Assembly (NCBI RefSeq): GCF_038396675.1
Contig: NC_088921.1
Coordinates: 45,347,501-45,411,500 of the forward strand
DNA: 64,000 bases
Origin: Hydra vulgaris
Taxonomy: Eukaryota > Cnidaria > Hydrozoa > Anthoathecata > Hydridae
Direction: 5' to 3'
Part shown: one piece after another, positions 47,105-58,756 of the stretch
Position numbering within the stretch: the first letter of the stretch is position 1
Layout: each line of letters starts with the position of its first letter
The notes under the pieces: model-generated
Seen by the model: the letters and a program-made list of their open reading frames with translations, nothing else
Told to the model about the DNA's origin: nothing
Databases searched by the model: none
Translations under genes and position numbers: made by a program

Positions 47105-48050
47105 TGATTAATGGTTAAAATAATAGCAAATAAAGAAATCATATATAACTTTTTTTGCTTAAACATTTTACTACAAACTTATTTTTATTTTAAGCTTAAA
47201 GATGTGTAAAATTTTGTCCTAGGTGCTTAAAATTTAAAAACATATTTTTCTAGTAAAATTGTGTTCATGCTTAAGTATAATATATTTATATTATATTTCA
47301 AGGAGAAAATAATCAATTATGTTATAATTTATTTTATGTTTGAATAATATCAAAATTACATTTAGTAAATGATTTACCAGTAAGTTATTTTATGACTTAA
47401 AATTGTGTAATAATTATTTTGCGGCATAACATTAAATTATGTTACCTCGCTCATGTTATTTTTTTGTTTTTTATTAGAACTTCTCCGAACGGAAACTGTT
47501 TATTTAATGCTTGTTCTATATCATTAGTTGGAAATGAATCTTTGTCAGAATACTTTAGATGTTTGACCGGTATCGAATTATATACAAATGCAGATTTTTA
47601 TTCAAACCATCCAATTATTTTTTCTCAAACTGATGTTACCAAATCTCGAAGAATTGATTAAAACACAGCTTTTTCTATTATTATTTCCCAAAAAGCATAT
47701 AATTCTTTTTGTAAAAATAATAGAACACTAAGTGTCATATCAGATTCTATCAATGTTGCAAAAAATTATTCTTATTCCTCGTTTCTTACTTTGTGTGCTC
47801 TCTCAAGTGTTGTTGGAATACCAATCAAATCATATTATCCTATAGAAAAGGATAGAAAAGAAATAAAAAAAACTGTTTATGAAATATTTTTCAATTGCAC
47901 TGTTAGACCACGTGTTGAACATTCTTTAAGCACATCTGTAAAAAAAAATACACATACTTCGTTGCTCTTCAGTTATTGCAGATTTTAAACAGACCTCTAA
48001 TATATTTGTAAACAAAGATCACTTTGTTCCTTTAATATCTTTAAAATGTA
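46714..48050 (+). pseudogene. OTU-like cysteine protease gene carried by the hAT element
   Basis: Exon 1 starts at ATG 46714 (MADAMLQIILKRILDENRVQ) and ends at 46952 before GTAATA. Exon 2 starts after TTATTAG at 47478 in frame. It begins TSPNGNCLFNACSISLVGNE, the OTU catalytic-Cys motif (Cys codon about 47497), then SEYFRCLTGIELYTNADFYS. After a TAA at 47659-47661 the frame resumes: FLTLCALSSVVGIPI, TVRPRVEHS and, in a shifted frame near 48020, KDHFVPLI, which supplies the catalytic His. OTU enzymes remove ubiquitin; related vertnin/OTU-like modules are seen in other invertebrate and fish repeats. Here the gene has one nonsense codon and a frameshift near 47950, so it is inactive. The intron (46953-47477) contains a (GT)n tract. 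Confidence 0.72.
47017..47104. repeat. (GT)n microsatellite
   Basis: About 88 bp of GT with two TATGT interruptions, inside the intron of the OTU-like gene. Confidence 0.97.
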
Positions 48051-48175
48051 TTCCTAAAAAATTCCCATTTTTTAGGAATACATTTTTAGTTTTATATAGT
48101 TTTAGAGCGATATGTTGCATTTTTTGGAGTAGCAAATTGCTACTCCAAAAAATGCAACATATCGCTCTAAAACTA
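48035..48175. repeat. Two consecutive palindromes at a coding breakpoint
   Basis: First: AAAATGTATTCCTAAAAAA (about 48045-48063) is mirrored at about 48070-48088 with a 6-nt spacer. Second: a 79-bp palindrome, exact 39-nt arms 48097-48135 and 48137-48175 around one base. The right arm is true transposase coding sequence (encoding NATYRSKTTQNE); the left arm is its inverted copy. The TTF zinc-finger half of the transposase is missing at this point. Confidence 0.94.
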
Positions 48176-49705
48176 CTCAAAATGAGTTGATTAGTATTTG
48201 TAATGACATTATAGTTTCTAAATTGAAATGTGAAGTTAAAAAACCTAAAAATTTTTCAATATTAGCAGATGAAGCATCTGATGTTAGCAATATGGAGCAA
48301 ATGCCACTTGTATTACGCTTTGTAAATGATAATTGTGAAATTTGTGAACTATTTTTTGGTTTTATTCCTTGCGACTCAGGCTTGTCTGGAGAAGCTATAG
48401 CCAGCCAAATTTTGAATAGTATTAAAAATATGGGATTCGAAATGAAATTTTGTGTTGGTCAAGGTTATGACGGTGATGGAAACATGGCTGGGAACTGTTC
48501 CGTAGCTGCAATAAGAATAAAAACTATTTATCCCAAAGCATTGTATGTTCATTGTGGATCTCATGTCCTCAATCTTTGTGTTGTAACATACAAATAGTTA
48601 GCAATATGATGTCAAATGTTCGAGTTATATCTCAGTTCTTTAATTTTAGTCCAAAGCGTGTTGATGTGCAGAAAAAAAAATTGAAGAAATGTTTCTAAAA
48701 GCTCATCACTCTCGTCTAATAGATGTATATCGTACAAGATGGATTGCCAGAATTGATGGTTTAGATGTGTTTATAGAGGTACTTCCGGCTATAATTAAAT
48801 GCTTTGAGCTAATGATTAATAACGATGAAAAGTTTTGGAATCATGACTCAGTGCGTGATGAAAATAGTTATTTCTTTGGTACTAGATCTTTCCAGTTTCT
48901 TGTTACTTTAGTAGTGATGTCTCGCTGTTTAGAAGTAACAAGACCAATTACAAAACAATTTCAATCTCCAAACCTTGATGTTTTTGCATCACGTGAAAAA
49001 GTAAATTTGTTATATCTTGCTTTACGGCGACTAAGATAAGAAATTGAACACAGTCACGGTGCTTGGTATAGTGAGGCAGTTGTATTGGCAGCAAGTGTTG
49101 GTGTTTATGAGCACAAGCCTCGTACAATAGGAAAACAGCTAAATCGAAATAATTGTCCTAGTGAATCTATTAATGAGTATTACAAGAAAGTTATTAAAAT
49201 TCCTTTTCTTGACCATTTATCATCCCAGATTCAATTACGTTTTACTAATAGAAACATTGCTGTTTATAATGGATTCTTTGCAATGCCAACTAACGTTTTA
49301 AATGTTGCTGAATGGAGAAGCAACTTTCTTCTTTTTTTAAATGAGTATGAGGATGAACTTCCGGAACCACGCTATATCATGACCGAATTGAGCATGTGGG
49401 AAGATTATTGGCGTAGTTTTAAAAATTCTCTTCCAACTACTCTAACCAAACTCCTTCCTCTTATTGATAGAATAACTTTTCCTTATATATTCACCTTAAT
49501 TCAAGTTCTTGCAACTATTCCAGTAACAACATGCACTTGCGAAAGATCAATCTCTGTTATTCGTCGTTTAAAAACCTATCTACGTAACACAATGTCACAG
49601 AATAGATTTAATAGTCTTGCTTTAATGCACGTTCACCAAGATATCAGCATTGATGCAAATGAAGTGATTGATTGTTTTGCTAGGAAAAATCCTTGTAGAA
49701 TGTAA
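48140..49705 (+). pseudogene. hAT transposase, ZMYM1-like (N-terminal zinc finger deleted)
   Basis: Begins at the palindrome with KNATYRSKTTQNELISICND, then FSILADEASDVSNMEQMPLV (first catalytic Asp region), CVGQGYDGDGNMAGN (second Asp region) and LYVHCGSHVLNLCV. A stop at 48596 and a frame change are followed by 48689-49039 (RTRWIARIDGLDVF), a TAA at 49037-49039 in the same frame, then 49085-49705. The C-terminus TCTCERSISVIRRLKTYLRN with MSQNRFNSLALMHVH is the hAT dimerisation domain. Zinc finger TTF and the N-terminal part of the DUF4371 region are missing. Three lesions plus the deletion make it inactive. Confidence 0.88.
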
Positions 49706-49980
49706 CTTGTAGATATTTCAGATTCTGATCCAATTTAAACTGTTTTATTTAATAATATAATATAAATATATTGTTTACTGTTTTATATATTTAATAGAGT
49801 GTTATGGCGTATTAAATGACGTACTAATATGATGCATGACTTTAGTTAAAAAGTGAACTTTTTTTAATGCTGTAATTTAAATAGTGGTCCTAGAAAGTTC
49901 TGCAGTTTTTTTTGTATTTTTTAATTATAAAATTATACTTCAAAAAATATATGCAGTAGAATCTTGTTAAGTCTGACTCT

Positions 49981-50130
49981 CAAGGGGAATAGATAAATAG
50001 TCAGACAAGAGGAATAGATAAATAGTCAGACAAGGGGAATAGATAAATAGTCGGACAAGGGGAATAGATAAATAGTCAGACAAGGGGAATAGATAAATAG
50101 TCAGACAAGGGGAATAGATAAATAGTCAGA
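49981..50130. repeat. 25-bp tandem repeat, six units
   Basis: Units CAAGGGGAATAGATAAATAG + TCAGA start at 49981, 50006, 50031, 50056, 50081 and 50106, almost identical. Located in the 3' non-coding part of the hAT element. The 50131-51400 stretch has no gene. Confidence 0.95.
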
Positions 50131-51464
50131 TTTAGCGAATGTCAGAGTATGTATAGAAAGTTCAATGGGAATTGAAAATCTTACTTAGTAAAAGTTTAAC
50201 TTATCAGACTTAATTATAAAGTATTCATTATATTAATTTATTGATAGTTATAATTATAGTTTAATTGTAATTAAAGTTTAATTATAACTGGATTTACAAA
50301 TAAGTCTGTTATTACATTTTTTATTTATATTTCTAGGGAATATTCTTGGAAAATAAATGGTCCCAGAACATCATGAAACTTATATTTTATTACAGTTACA
50401 TAATTTTGTTTATAAACAGTGTTATATAATGTTATTAAATCTATTCACTAATATTAATGTATTTAGTGTAAAAGTTTATTATTATTGTTATTACATTTTA
50501 TAAATAATTACTGTGCATAATTATATATTTTAAGTATATTATGTGCATAAATTTATTATATCATAGTATTAATAATTATTTTTAATAGTGAGTTGTAATA
50601 CAATTGTGTTATATTTGCAATATAATGTGCATGACGCAGGTATTTTTAGAAGTTAAACTTGATGGTTACTTTATATATTTCTAAGTTTCTGTTTAAAAAT
50701 CATATTAGAAGCAAAAATTTGGATAGTTCCATTGAAACTAGATTTTTATTAACAGTTTCTTTTATCAGTTCTACATTTTGTAACTATTCTACTAGTTTAT
50801 TTTAGTTTTCCTACTGTTGAAATATGGTTTTAATTTAGTAAAGTTTCATGATTTGAAATTTACTATATTAGTGATAAGCTAACAATTTAGAAAAAGAAAT
50901 TTAGCACAGCTATGGTAAGAAATTTGTTTACTTTTAACATTTCAAAACTGGGTTTTATTGTTCAATTCTTATGTCATTCCTAGTTTATGTTATATGTCAT
51001 AAAAATAATTGCGTATTCAATGTTTGGGTTCATGAAACTAAACCCCGTTTATTCGGCAGGCGAGAGTAATTATTTTTATTATCATTTTTATAAGCCGTAA
51101 CTCTGTTATTGAATTGTTAATGATATAAAAGTCAATTACTGCTAATAAAATTAAGTTGCTGCATACAAAATACTATTATGGAAATATAATAGATATGTTT
51201 ATAAGAATTGTAACCTTTCTTATCTGATTATTTAATCAAAATACGGGCAGTTTAAAGGGTATAAAAAGATGGGCAGACAGGTAAAAGACCCAGAGGGATA
51301 TAGCCTTTTCTTTTGTTAAAAAAGAGGTTGAAAATTTAAAAAGTTGATGAAAAATATAGTCAAACCACGTACGTATTCGTTGCCTTGAACACCTTTTAAA
51401 CAAACTTGTACGCTTTCGGGTGACTCTCTCTCCCGTACTTTATTAAAACCATTTTTTATGACCC

Positions 51465-51525
51465 CCCTCCTTTATACACCCCTCCCCCCCCTCCTTCGCG
51501 ACGCGCGCGGGGGGGGGGGAAAGGT
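51465..51525. repeat. GC-rich island near the right end of the hAT element
   Basis: CCCCTCCTTTATACACCCCT, a C run, TTCGCGACGCGCGCGG and a G run form a short GC-rich block, able to fold into a C-run/G-run hairpin. It lies 70-130 bp inside the right TIR. Confidence 0.8.
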
Positions 51526-52687
51526 AATGAACATATCTTCGCAGTACATATTTGCTCAGGACCCCTCAAAAAAAAAGCTAGATCCGCCCCTGATAATATA
51601 ATACTACCTTAGTCTTTTAGATAAATCTAAATAAAAGTTCATTTAATGAATAATAATGAAACATCGCCAACTGTTAAAACTTCAAACTCATATGAATATT
51701 ATGTTTTCTTTTCTAAGAGTTGATTTCAAATGGGTTTCAAATTTGGTTTAAGCTTTGATATGCTAATTATTGCACAATAAAATGTTCATCAACACTCTGA
51801 TTTTTTGACCGTAATATATGAAAAAGTCTTTAAAAAATTGCAAAAGTTAAAACTATGAATAAAGATTTCCAATCATCAGACAAAAAGCCTTTTGAATTAA
51901 AACTAACCATTTAATAAATTTTATTCATTCAACTTCTAAGAGCAAACATTGAACTTCTGCAAAGAGTTTGGAGTTACTGGTAAATCCCACTGTCTTTCTT
52001 TTTTGCCTCCAGGGCAGAAGTTTAGCCTTCTGCTAAGTTCAATCTTGCATTTCTATAAAAATCTATAAATCAGCTCATTAATAGTTAAGTTACAACTAAA
52101 GTTAATGAATAAGCTTAAAGTTGTTAACTGTTGTACGCAAACTAAATATGAACGATATCCAATAAAATCAATTAAAAACTAATGAAAGCAAGAATAATGT
52201 CCCTCTGCCTCAGAAAGATGGAATATATACAGGGTTGTTTTTATTTAAACCGATTGAACAAAAATCATGATTTAAATAGATTTTTTTGGTTTTAGTTGTT
52301 TTTAATTGATTATTTATAGATTTAATCTCATAATTCATTCAATTATTATAGACTAGTCATTGGTCTTGTAATAAAATGTCTGGCAATTAGAAGGCTCTAC
52401 ATACAGTGCAATTAGAAGGCTGTACATACAAATTCACTCCACCCTACTCTACATACAGTGACTAACAGTGAAAATGATGCAGCATTGTAAAAGATACATT
52501 TTCGTGATTCAACATTATTTTAATATAAGTTTTGAAAATATTATTCTATGTAAAGTATACATTGTGGCATAATCTTTATATTAGACATTTGTTTTTATGT
52601 TGATTTAAATTACTTTCTAAACAATAATACAAAACATAATGTTTATCGTAAAAAACATGTCACAGTGAAAATGATGCAACTTTATTA

Positions 52688-53752
52688 TTGCCACATGACT
52701 CTCAAAGAAAGAAAATTAATCCTATTTTATTTCCAAAATAAAAAAAGTCAACAAGAAATTGCAAAAAATGTTATTAAAAGTGCGTCTACAGTGCAACATA
52801 TTATAGAACGTTATTAAAATGAAAATAGAATAAAAAAATAAAGTGAAAATAAGTCCCAAAAAAAAGTTTTACAATAAGAGAAAAACATTGGATTGTCCGA
52901 AATTTGCGAGATAATCCACGTTTAAGAGCACCAAAGCATGCCATTGAGGGAAAAAAACAATTCAGAAAAAATGTGAATCCAGAAACAATCCGTAGAGTTT
53001 TAAGAAAAAACGACTTACAGCGTATAATGGCTATGAGGAAACCATTGGTAAGCAAGCAAAAAAAAGAAAATCGACTCAAGTTTGCCAATGATTATAAAAA
53101 CAAAGATTTTAACTTCTGGAAGAATGTTTTGTTCACTGATGAAAGTAAATTTAACATCATTGGTTCAGATGGTCGAGTAAATGTATGGCGAAGAGCAAAT
53201 AAAGAGATTCATCTCTTTATTTGCTCTTCACCATACATTTACTCGACCATCTGAACATTTACCTCAACATTTAAGACAAACCGTAAAAAATGGTGGTGGT
53301 CATGTAACGGTTTGGGGTAGTTGTTCAGCTAATGGGTGGGTAATTTACATTTTATCAAGGGCAATATGGACAAAATAATATACTTAAACATTTTGAAAAA
53401 AAACTTAACAACCAGTGTCAAAAAATTGGACATAAAAGATAATTTTGTGTTTTACCAGGACAACGATCCCAAATACACATCAGACATAGTGCAAAAGCTG
53501 TTATTTTACAATTGTCTAAAAGTGATGTAAACTCCGCCACTGTCTCCTGATATTAATATTATTGAAAATTTATGGCATAAACTAAACTTAGAAATTCGTA
53601 AACATACCATAAATAATAAAAATGATTTAAAACATGCGTTGCTGGAAGAGCAGAATAAAATAACCCTAGAATATACAACCAAGTTAGTGGAATCGATTCC
53701 TAATAGACAAGAATTAGTAATTAAGTCCAAAGGAAATCCTACCTGTTATTGA
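52688..53752 (+). pseudogene. Tc1-like transposase E (DD34E), broken
   Basis: Starts MTLKERKLILFYFQNKKSQQ, then EIAKNVIKSASTVQHII, an intact first HTH, and stops near 52816. The frame from 52904 gives RDNPRLRAPKHA, QRIMAMRKPLVSKQKK, and FTDESKFNIIGSDGRVNVW with Asp 1. A 92-bp palindrome (53164-53255) then interrupts the frame. Coding resumes with HLPQHLRQTVKNGGGHVTVW, then YQDNDPKYTSDIVQKL (Asp 2), a stop where Trp is expected, and DINIIENLW (Glu). Asp 2 to Glu spacing is 34. The C-terminus ends near 53752. All domains can be followed, but at least four lesions are present. Confidence 0.87.
53164..53255. repeat. 92-bp palindrome inside the transposase gene
   Basis: 45-nt arms 53164-53208 and 53211-53255, one mismatch, 2-nt spacer. 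The left arm is the native coding sequence after the first catalytic Asp. The right arm is an inverted copy placed between that and the next conserved block. Confidence 0.95.
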
Positions 53753-54304
53753 TTTTATTTATTTATGATTGTCTTTTGTATTTTTTTGATTGCATCGTTT
53801 TTACTGTGATGTAGTTTTTGTTTAGTTTATATGTGTTTAATAAAAAATAGTATAATTGTTTATAAACTTATTTCATTTTTTCGCAATAACAATATTAAAA
53901 GATATGCTCTTCAATATAATGTTCAGAGAGATTATGTTAAAGTACTGTTTAACCACGAAAGCACATTTTATACTACCCTGAATCATTTTCACTGTGAGTC
54001 ATTGTAAGTAGAATTTAGATTCTAGTAACATCACCTTTTGTACACTGTGTTAAAATGTTAGTAGATAGAGTTTCACAATCAAACACAGAAAACATCAAAA
54101 AAAAAAGAAACACACCTAAAATGTAAGAAATCAGTTTCTAACAACTACAATGCCACTGTAGTAGTCAAATATGAAATTTTATATCTAATGACACGAGTGA
54201 TGTACAATTTGCAGGTATTATTAATATATCTATGAACTAAAAATTAAACTATTATGAATAAATTAAGAAAAAAAAATTATTTTTCAATACTTATTACTGT
54301 ATGA

Positions 54305-54381
54305 CATTTCAAATATTTAATTTATTTAATAAAGAAGATTTTAAATGTCTTCTTTATTAAATAAATTAAATATTTGAAATG
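54305..54381. repeat. 77-bp palindrome with 9-nt spacer
   Basis: Exact 34-nt arms 54305-54338 and 54348-54381, starting CATTTCAAATATTTAATTTA. Non-coding AT-rich DNA, 300 bp downstream of Tc1 element E. Confidence 0.95.
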
Positions 54382-54384
54382 CCA

Positions 54385-57069
54385 ATCTGTATTGATATTT
54401 CAATAATAATAAAAAAAAAATAACTGTAAGATCTTATACAAAAATAATTTGACTATTGCCTTTATTATTACATTGATATTTTAGATTGTAGTTAAAATAT
54501 TATAAGCACGTTATTTAAATGTTAATTAATATTTCACTAGCAGAAAGCAACCCGTAATACGGGTTACGGTCGGTCTATTACTTAATTTACAGTGGCTGTT
54601 TTCCACAATTTAAAGTTGCGAAACCTTAACTAATACTATGTAAGAAAAACGCCTTCAAATTAAAAAATTAAGCCATCTACAAAATTAAAATAAATTAATT
54701 TACCAATTATTTAACGTTATTTGAGTAATTTAAAACTGACATAGGTCATATCAGTGTATGGCAGAACCATTTTCCTAGACATTACAAAGCTCAACACAGT
54801 ACGTTTTTAGTTACTGACACAAAATAATAACACTTCATCATGCTTTAAATTGACGAAAAAGTAAAGCTAAATTCTTATTATATTTTTTATATCATGAACT
54901 TTAATTAATAAGATTAATATGAAGTATACTTTTACACTAATAAAAGACAGTATATTGACAGTATATTTGAAGTATATTTTCTCATATATTTTGACACTAA
55001 TAAAGGACCTCCCTTCCTCATTTTTGCCTTAATGGTGGCCAGGAGAATGAAGTTATTTTTATTAAGAGTAATCAAGTTTTTGATGAAGACTTTTTACCAA
55101 AATAATAAAATGTAAAACAATGATTTACATTTCTAAGAATTTTTTCTTTTTAATATATATAAGAATTTAAAATATACAAGAATTTTTTCTTTCCTCAAAA
55201 GTGTTGCAAATGCAAACTAAGCTAATTAATTAGTTAAACCCGTTATAAAATTTAAGTAACTTCGTATTTGACAAATGCGCAAAACTACAATATCCTCCAT
55301 GTATTTAAAGGTTTTTAGTTTGTTTTTAGTTGCGACCCTCTTTAAAAACATCTCTTAAGTTACGAACAACAAATTATTAGGCATAAAAAAAAGAAATTTA
55401 AAAAAAAATTGAACTAATTGCATATATTTATATCATTTTAACTGACAATAAAAGAAATCAGGGTATTTTTTTAAAAATCGCATAAATGCGTCAATCGTAA
55501 ATCTTAAAGAAAAAAAAAATGGAATTATGATACCGTAATTACAAAAAAATAAAAAAAATAAAAAAAAAAAAAACCACATAAAAACTCAAAATCGATTTAC
55601 CTATTTATATTAATCTATGTTGACATGGCAGTTAATATAAACATTTATCGAAAATGTAACTATAAAATCTGTTTCCAAGTACAAAAGGATTAACAATACT
55701 AAAAAAAAATAAAAATCAAATTAAGATATAAATTGCATTTTTAGCAAAATGTTGTCTTGGCTTTTAGTAAATAAATAAAAGCAGTAAGTTCCAATAATGA
55801 AACTACCAATTATTCATTTTTAACAATAGACACCAACGTGAAGGTAAGCCAAGCAGTCTATCAACACAAAACATCACAACAATAAAACATAACAATAGAA
55901 TATTTACACCACACCCTTGATCCTAAAATCCAGCGAAAATAACAAACCAAATTAAAATATGAAAGTCAAAATTAGAAAACCAATTTTAAGTTAACTATAT
56001 TTACCTTTTTACTAAATATATAAATACATAAAAGTATATTTGCTTTTATATTCAATATTAGTTATTCAATTACTTCAAATTTAGGACATTAAAACGCCCT
56101 AGATTTAAAGATCAAGGTACACATTACGCTAAATATTAACAGACATTATGTGTTTCCAGAATAATTAAAAAAAGGCTAGACAAAACAACCTAGCTCTAAA
56201 GCAGTAACACCGCCTGGCACTAAATACTGCCAAGTCACACCTCTGCTATAAGTACACCGCTTGGCTGGCAAGGTTATCAATCTTTCTCAACATAATGCCA
56301 AGTCACACCACTTTGAAAACATGAAAACAACATAATTTTAACATATATACAACTATATATAGTACATTTTATAAATAAACCTCTACAATTTCCTTGGTAC
56401 AACAACTCGATCATGATTAATAACAACTCTGTAAACATGAATTTTCTAATAATCTAAATCTTAATAAATTATAAACAATTAAACTTAAATAAAAATGTAT
56501 GAAAATGATTAATGGTATATTAAATATAGAAAAACAAACATATAATAACTATAAGAATTATAGTAACTTATATTTTCAATATTAACATCTATAACACATT
56601 TAAAAGTACAATTTAAAAAAAGATCGAACAATAGGTATAACTATGCGCACTAATAATAATAATATTCACTGTGCTATTTCAGATAAAAGTCACTAATTTA
56701 TGCTTCTGCTTGAAGAAATTATATTAATGTATTTATATTAAGAAACAAAAGGAGCGAGTTCTAGTAATGAAACTACCTATTAATCATTTTTAACAACAGA
56801 CACTAACATAAAGATAAGTCAAAGGTAACAACATTACACAAAAAATATTTAAAGATGTTATGTATTTTCAGAATAGTTATATTGAAGGCTAGACTACACT
56901 TAGACCTAAAGCAGTAACACCACTTGACTGGTAAGGTTGAGGAATCTTGCTCTAGATCTATATCTCAAATATATTGTGTGTTATAGTTATACTAACTATA
57001 AAACACAATATTTTTTAAAATGTTATATAACATATAAAAACACCTCATTTAACAATCATGTACACATTA
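54385..57069. other. No gene recognised; contains a diverged direct duplication
   Basis: A palindromic AACCCGTAATACGGGTT occurs near 54551. Segments at about 55788-55860 and 56750-56822 (AATGAAACTACC..ATTCATTTTTAACAA..) are similar. So are 56170-56290 and 56885-56945 (CTAAAGCAGTAACACC), roughly 700-960 bp apart, pointing to an old tandem duplication. No protein motif on either strand. Confidence 0.55.
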
Positions 57070-57077
57070 GATAAAAT

Positions 57078-57433
57078 CAGGGATGCAGAGTACCAAAAAG
57101 GACTCCGGATTTGAAAGTCACAAAAAGATTACTTTATCCTAGTTTTTGGTATACAGGAGCACTAAAAATATAAATAAGTTTATGGACTACTAATAGAAAA
57201 AAAAAATTAAGAATTTTAGGTTAGAGGAACAATCGTTTTTTTAGCCCAGAGTTTTTAGGTATTATGGCGGCAAGGACTCCTGGCTTATAAATAATAAGTT
57301 TCAAGTCATTAAATCTCATGAAATTATTATAGCAGATAATAAGTCAATAAACATGTTTAGAGCTTCTGGACACTACAGACTTGGAAAAAGTAGATACAAA
57401 AAGCTGGAGTCCTTTTGGGACTTCGCATCCCTG
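57078..57433. mobile_element. hAT-like MITE, 356 bp, with perfect 8-bp target duplication
   Basis: CAGGGATGCAGAGTACCAAA at 57078 and the reverse complement of TTTTGGGACTTCGCATCCCTG at 57433 form TIRs of about 29 nt with few mismatches (both reach AAAAGGACTCC). GATAAAAT occurs exactly on both sides (57070-57077 and 57434-57441), the hAT-type 8-bp duplication. No ORF. The intact duplication suggests a fairly recent insertion. Confidence 0.93.
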
Positions 57434-57441
57434 GATAAAAT

Positions 57442-58756
57442 ACATTTCATACTATTATAAAAACACATTTATATGAACACATTTATAAAACAACTATGTA
57501 TATCACTACATACACGTATTTATCAAACTACATATATCATCTCATACACATATTTATCAAAAACTTTTTAACTTTGAGCATAAGATAAACATATAAGCAA
57601 ACCTTTAACAGCTATAAAACGACATTTATTAGCATTAATTATTTTTAATGTAACAAAGAATGCAGACTACAATTTACAACATTTTAATGAAAAAGATAAA
57701 ACCATTAAAAAACAAAATTATAAGTTTCAAATAAATACATATTCAGATACCTTAAAATGAAGCATAACACAACATTCTTTTGACAAACTCCAGAAGAATT
57801 TTTTTTTATTTTTTTATTCCTTATTATTTTTCCTAAGAATATAAAATTTACATATAGATATAGAGCAATATAAAACAGATTAAAATAAACGCAAACTTAT
57901 GTATATAAACTTACATGAACACAAACAACAATCTTATTCTATTTAACTTTTCATATTAAACACATAAATAAAACTTTATACTCATTATTCTTTCTACAAA
58001 AAATAATCTTAATCTATAAATAAGAAAATGAATTGAACTTACTAAAAAAGCCATCAGCTCCTCTTAATTGCTCCAGAAAATAAAACAATACTTGCTTAAA
58101 ATGTTCTTAAAAGACTAACGACAAAACTGAAACAGTTTACTTAAACAGAAATTTTACTTATAAACTTCTTCTAAAAAATGAAAACAGGCTATAAAAATTA
58201 GAAAAATAAAAACAACCAACAACAAACAAACGATTATTTAAATTTTCTATTTTAAACAATGAACAACATCAATTCTTTTCGAAAATAATAATATATCAGC
58301 TCTAATTTGCTTGCTTGCTTGCTTGCGAAAGACCGCATGGAATATTTAACCGCGCATTCAAAAGTCTAGAAACTACTTAAAAACTAAGAAATGGTGTATT
58401 TTACAGAATACAGAACCGTCATTAACAACACGAACATTAGGCGTAACTATGCGCACTATTCATTACCGTATTAATATATAGATTATTTTAAAAAAATTAA
58501 ACATTAAGCCACGAGAACCTCTTGAAGTTGTATTATTATGAGGTAGCCTTCTAAGATTCTTAGAAAATTAATGAATATAGCCTATTTTGTTTATTTTTAT
58601 GACTTAAAAAAATGAAAAGATAATATCAAAATCTTTTTTAATTTTGTAAAACGAAACCATTTTGCAACAAGTTTTAAAAATATACCAAAAAATGATCCGC
58701 AACTATATTGGCCCGATATTGACTCAACAAAGTAAGACATGTAAGAACAATGTAAT
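57442..58756. other. No gene recognised
   Basis: AT-rich. A CTTG tetranucleotide repeat (four to five units) lies at 58307-58326. A TTGGCCCGATATTGACTCAA word at about 58708 belongs to the end repeats of the composite. Confidence 0.55.

Larger units (their letters stand above)
46261..51592 (+). mobile_element. hAT element, 5.3 kb, with OTU-like and transposase genes
   Basis: Termini CAGGGGCGGATCCAG at 46261 and CTAGATCCGCCCCTG ending 51592 are inverted repeats over 15 nt with one mismatch and have the CAGGGGCGGA form of hAT elements. The flanking 8-mers ATAAAAAT and ATAATATA match only partly, so the target duplication has diverged or was lost. Inside, on the plus strand, lie an OTU-like gene (46714-48050) and a ZMYM1-like hAT transposase (48140-49705). 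The right third is non-coding, with a 25-bp tandem repeat and a GC-rich island. It is inserted in the TTGGCCCAA composite. Confidence 0.85.
52456..54004 (+). mobile_element. Tc1-like element E with complete IR/DR ends
   Basis: Ends CAGTGACTAACAGTGAAAAT (52456) and the reverse complement of ATTTTCACTGTGAGTCATTG (ending 54004), flanked by TA. The core CAGTGAAAATGATGCA occurs near 52465 and again at 52662; reverse-complement forms occur at about 53791-53808 and 53983-53997. Spacing is about 190-197 nt on each side. All four expected sites of an IR/DR transposon are therefore visible. 1549 bp. Inserted within the composite element. Confidence 0.93.

Noticed and set aside
57478-57560. ACATTTAT / ACACGTATTTATCAAA repeats
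   Set aside because: Short and degenerate, within the range expected in AT-rich DNA.
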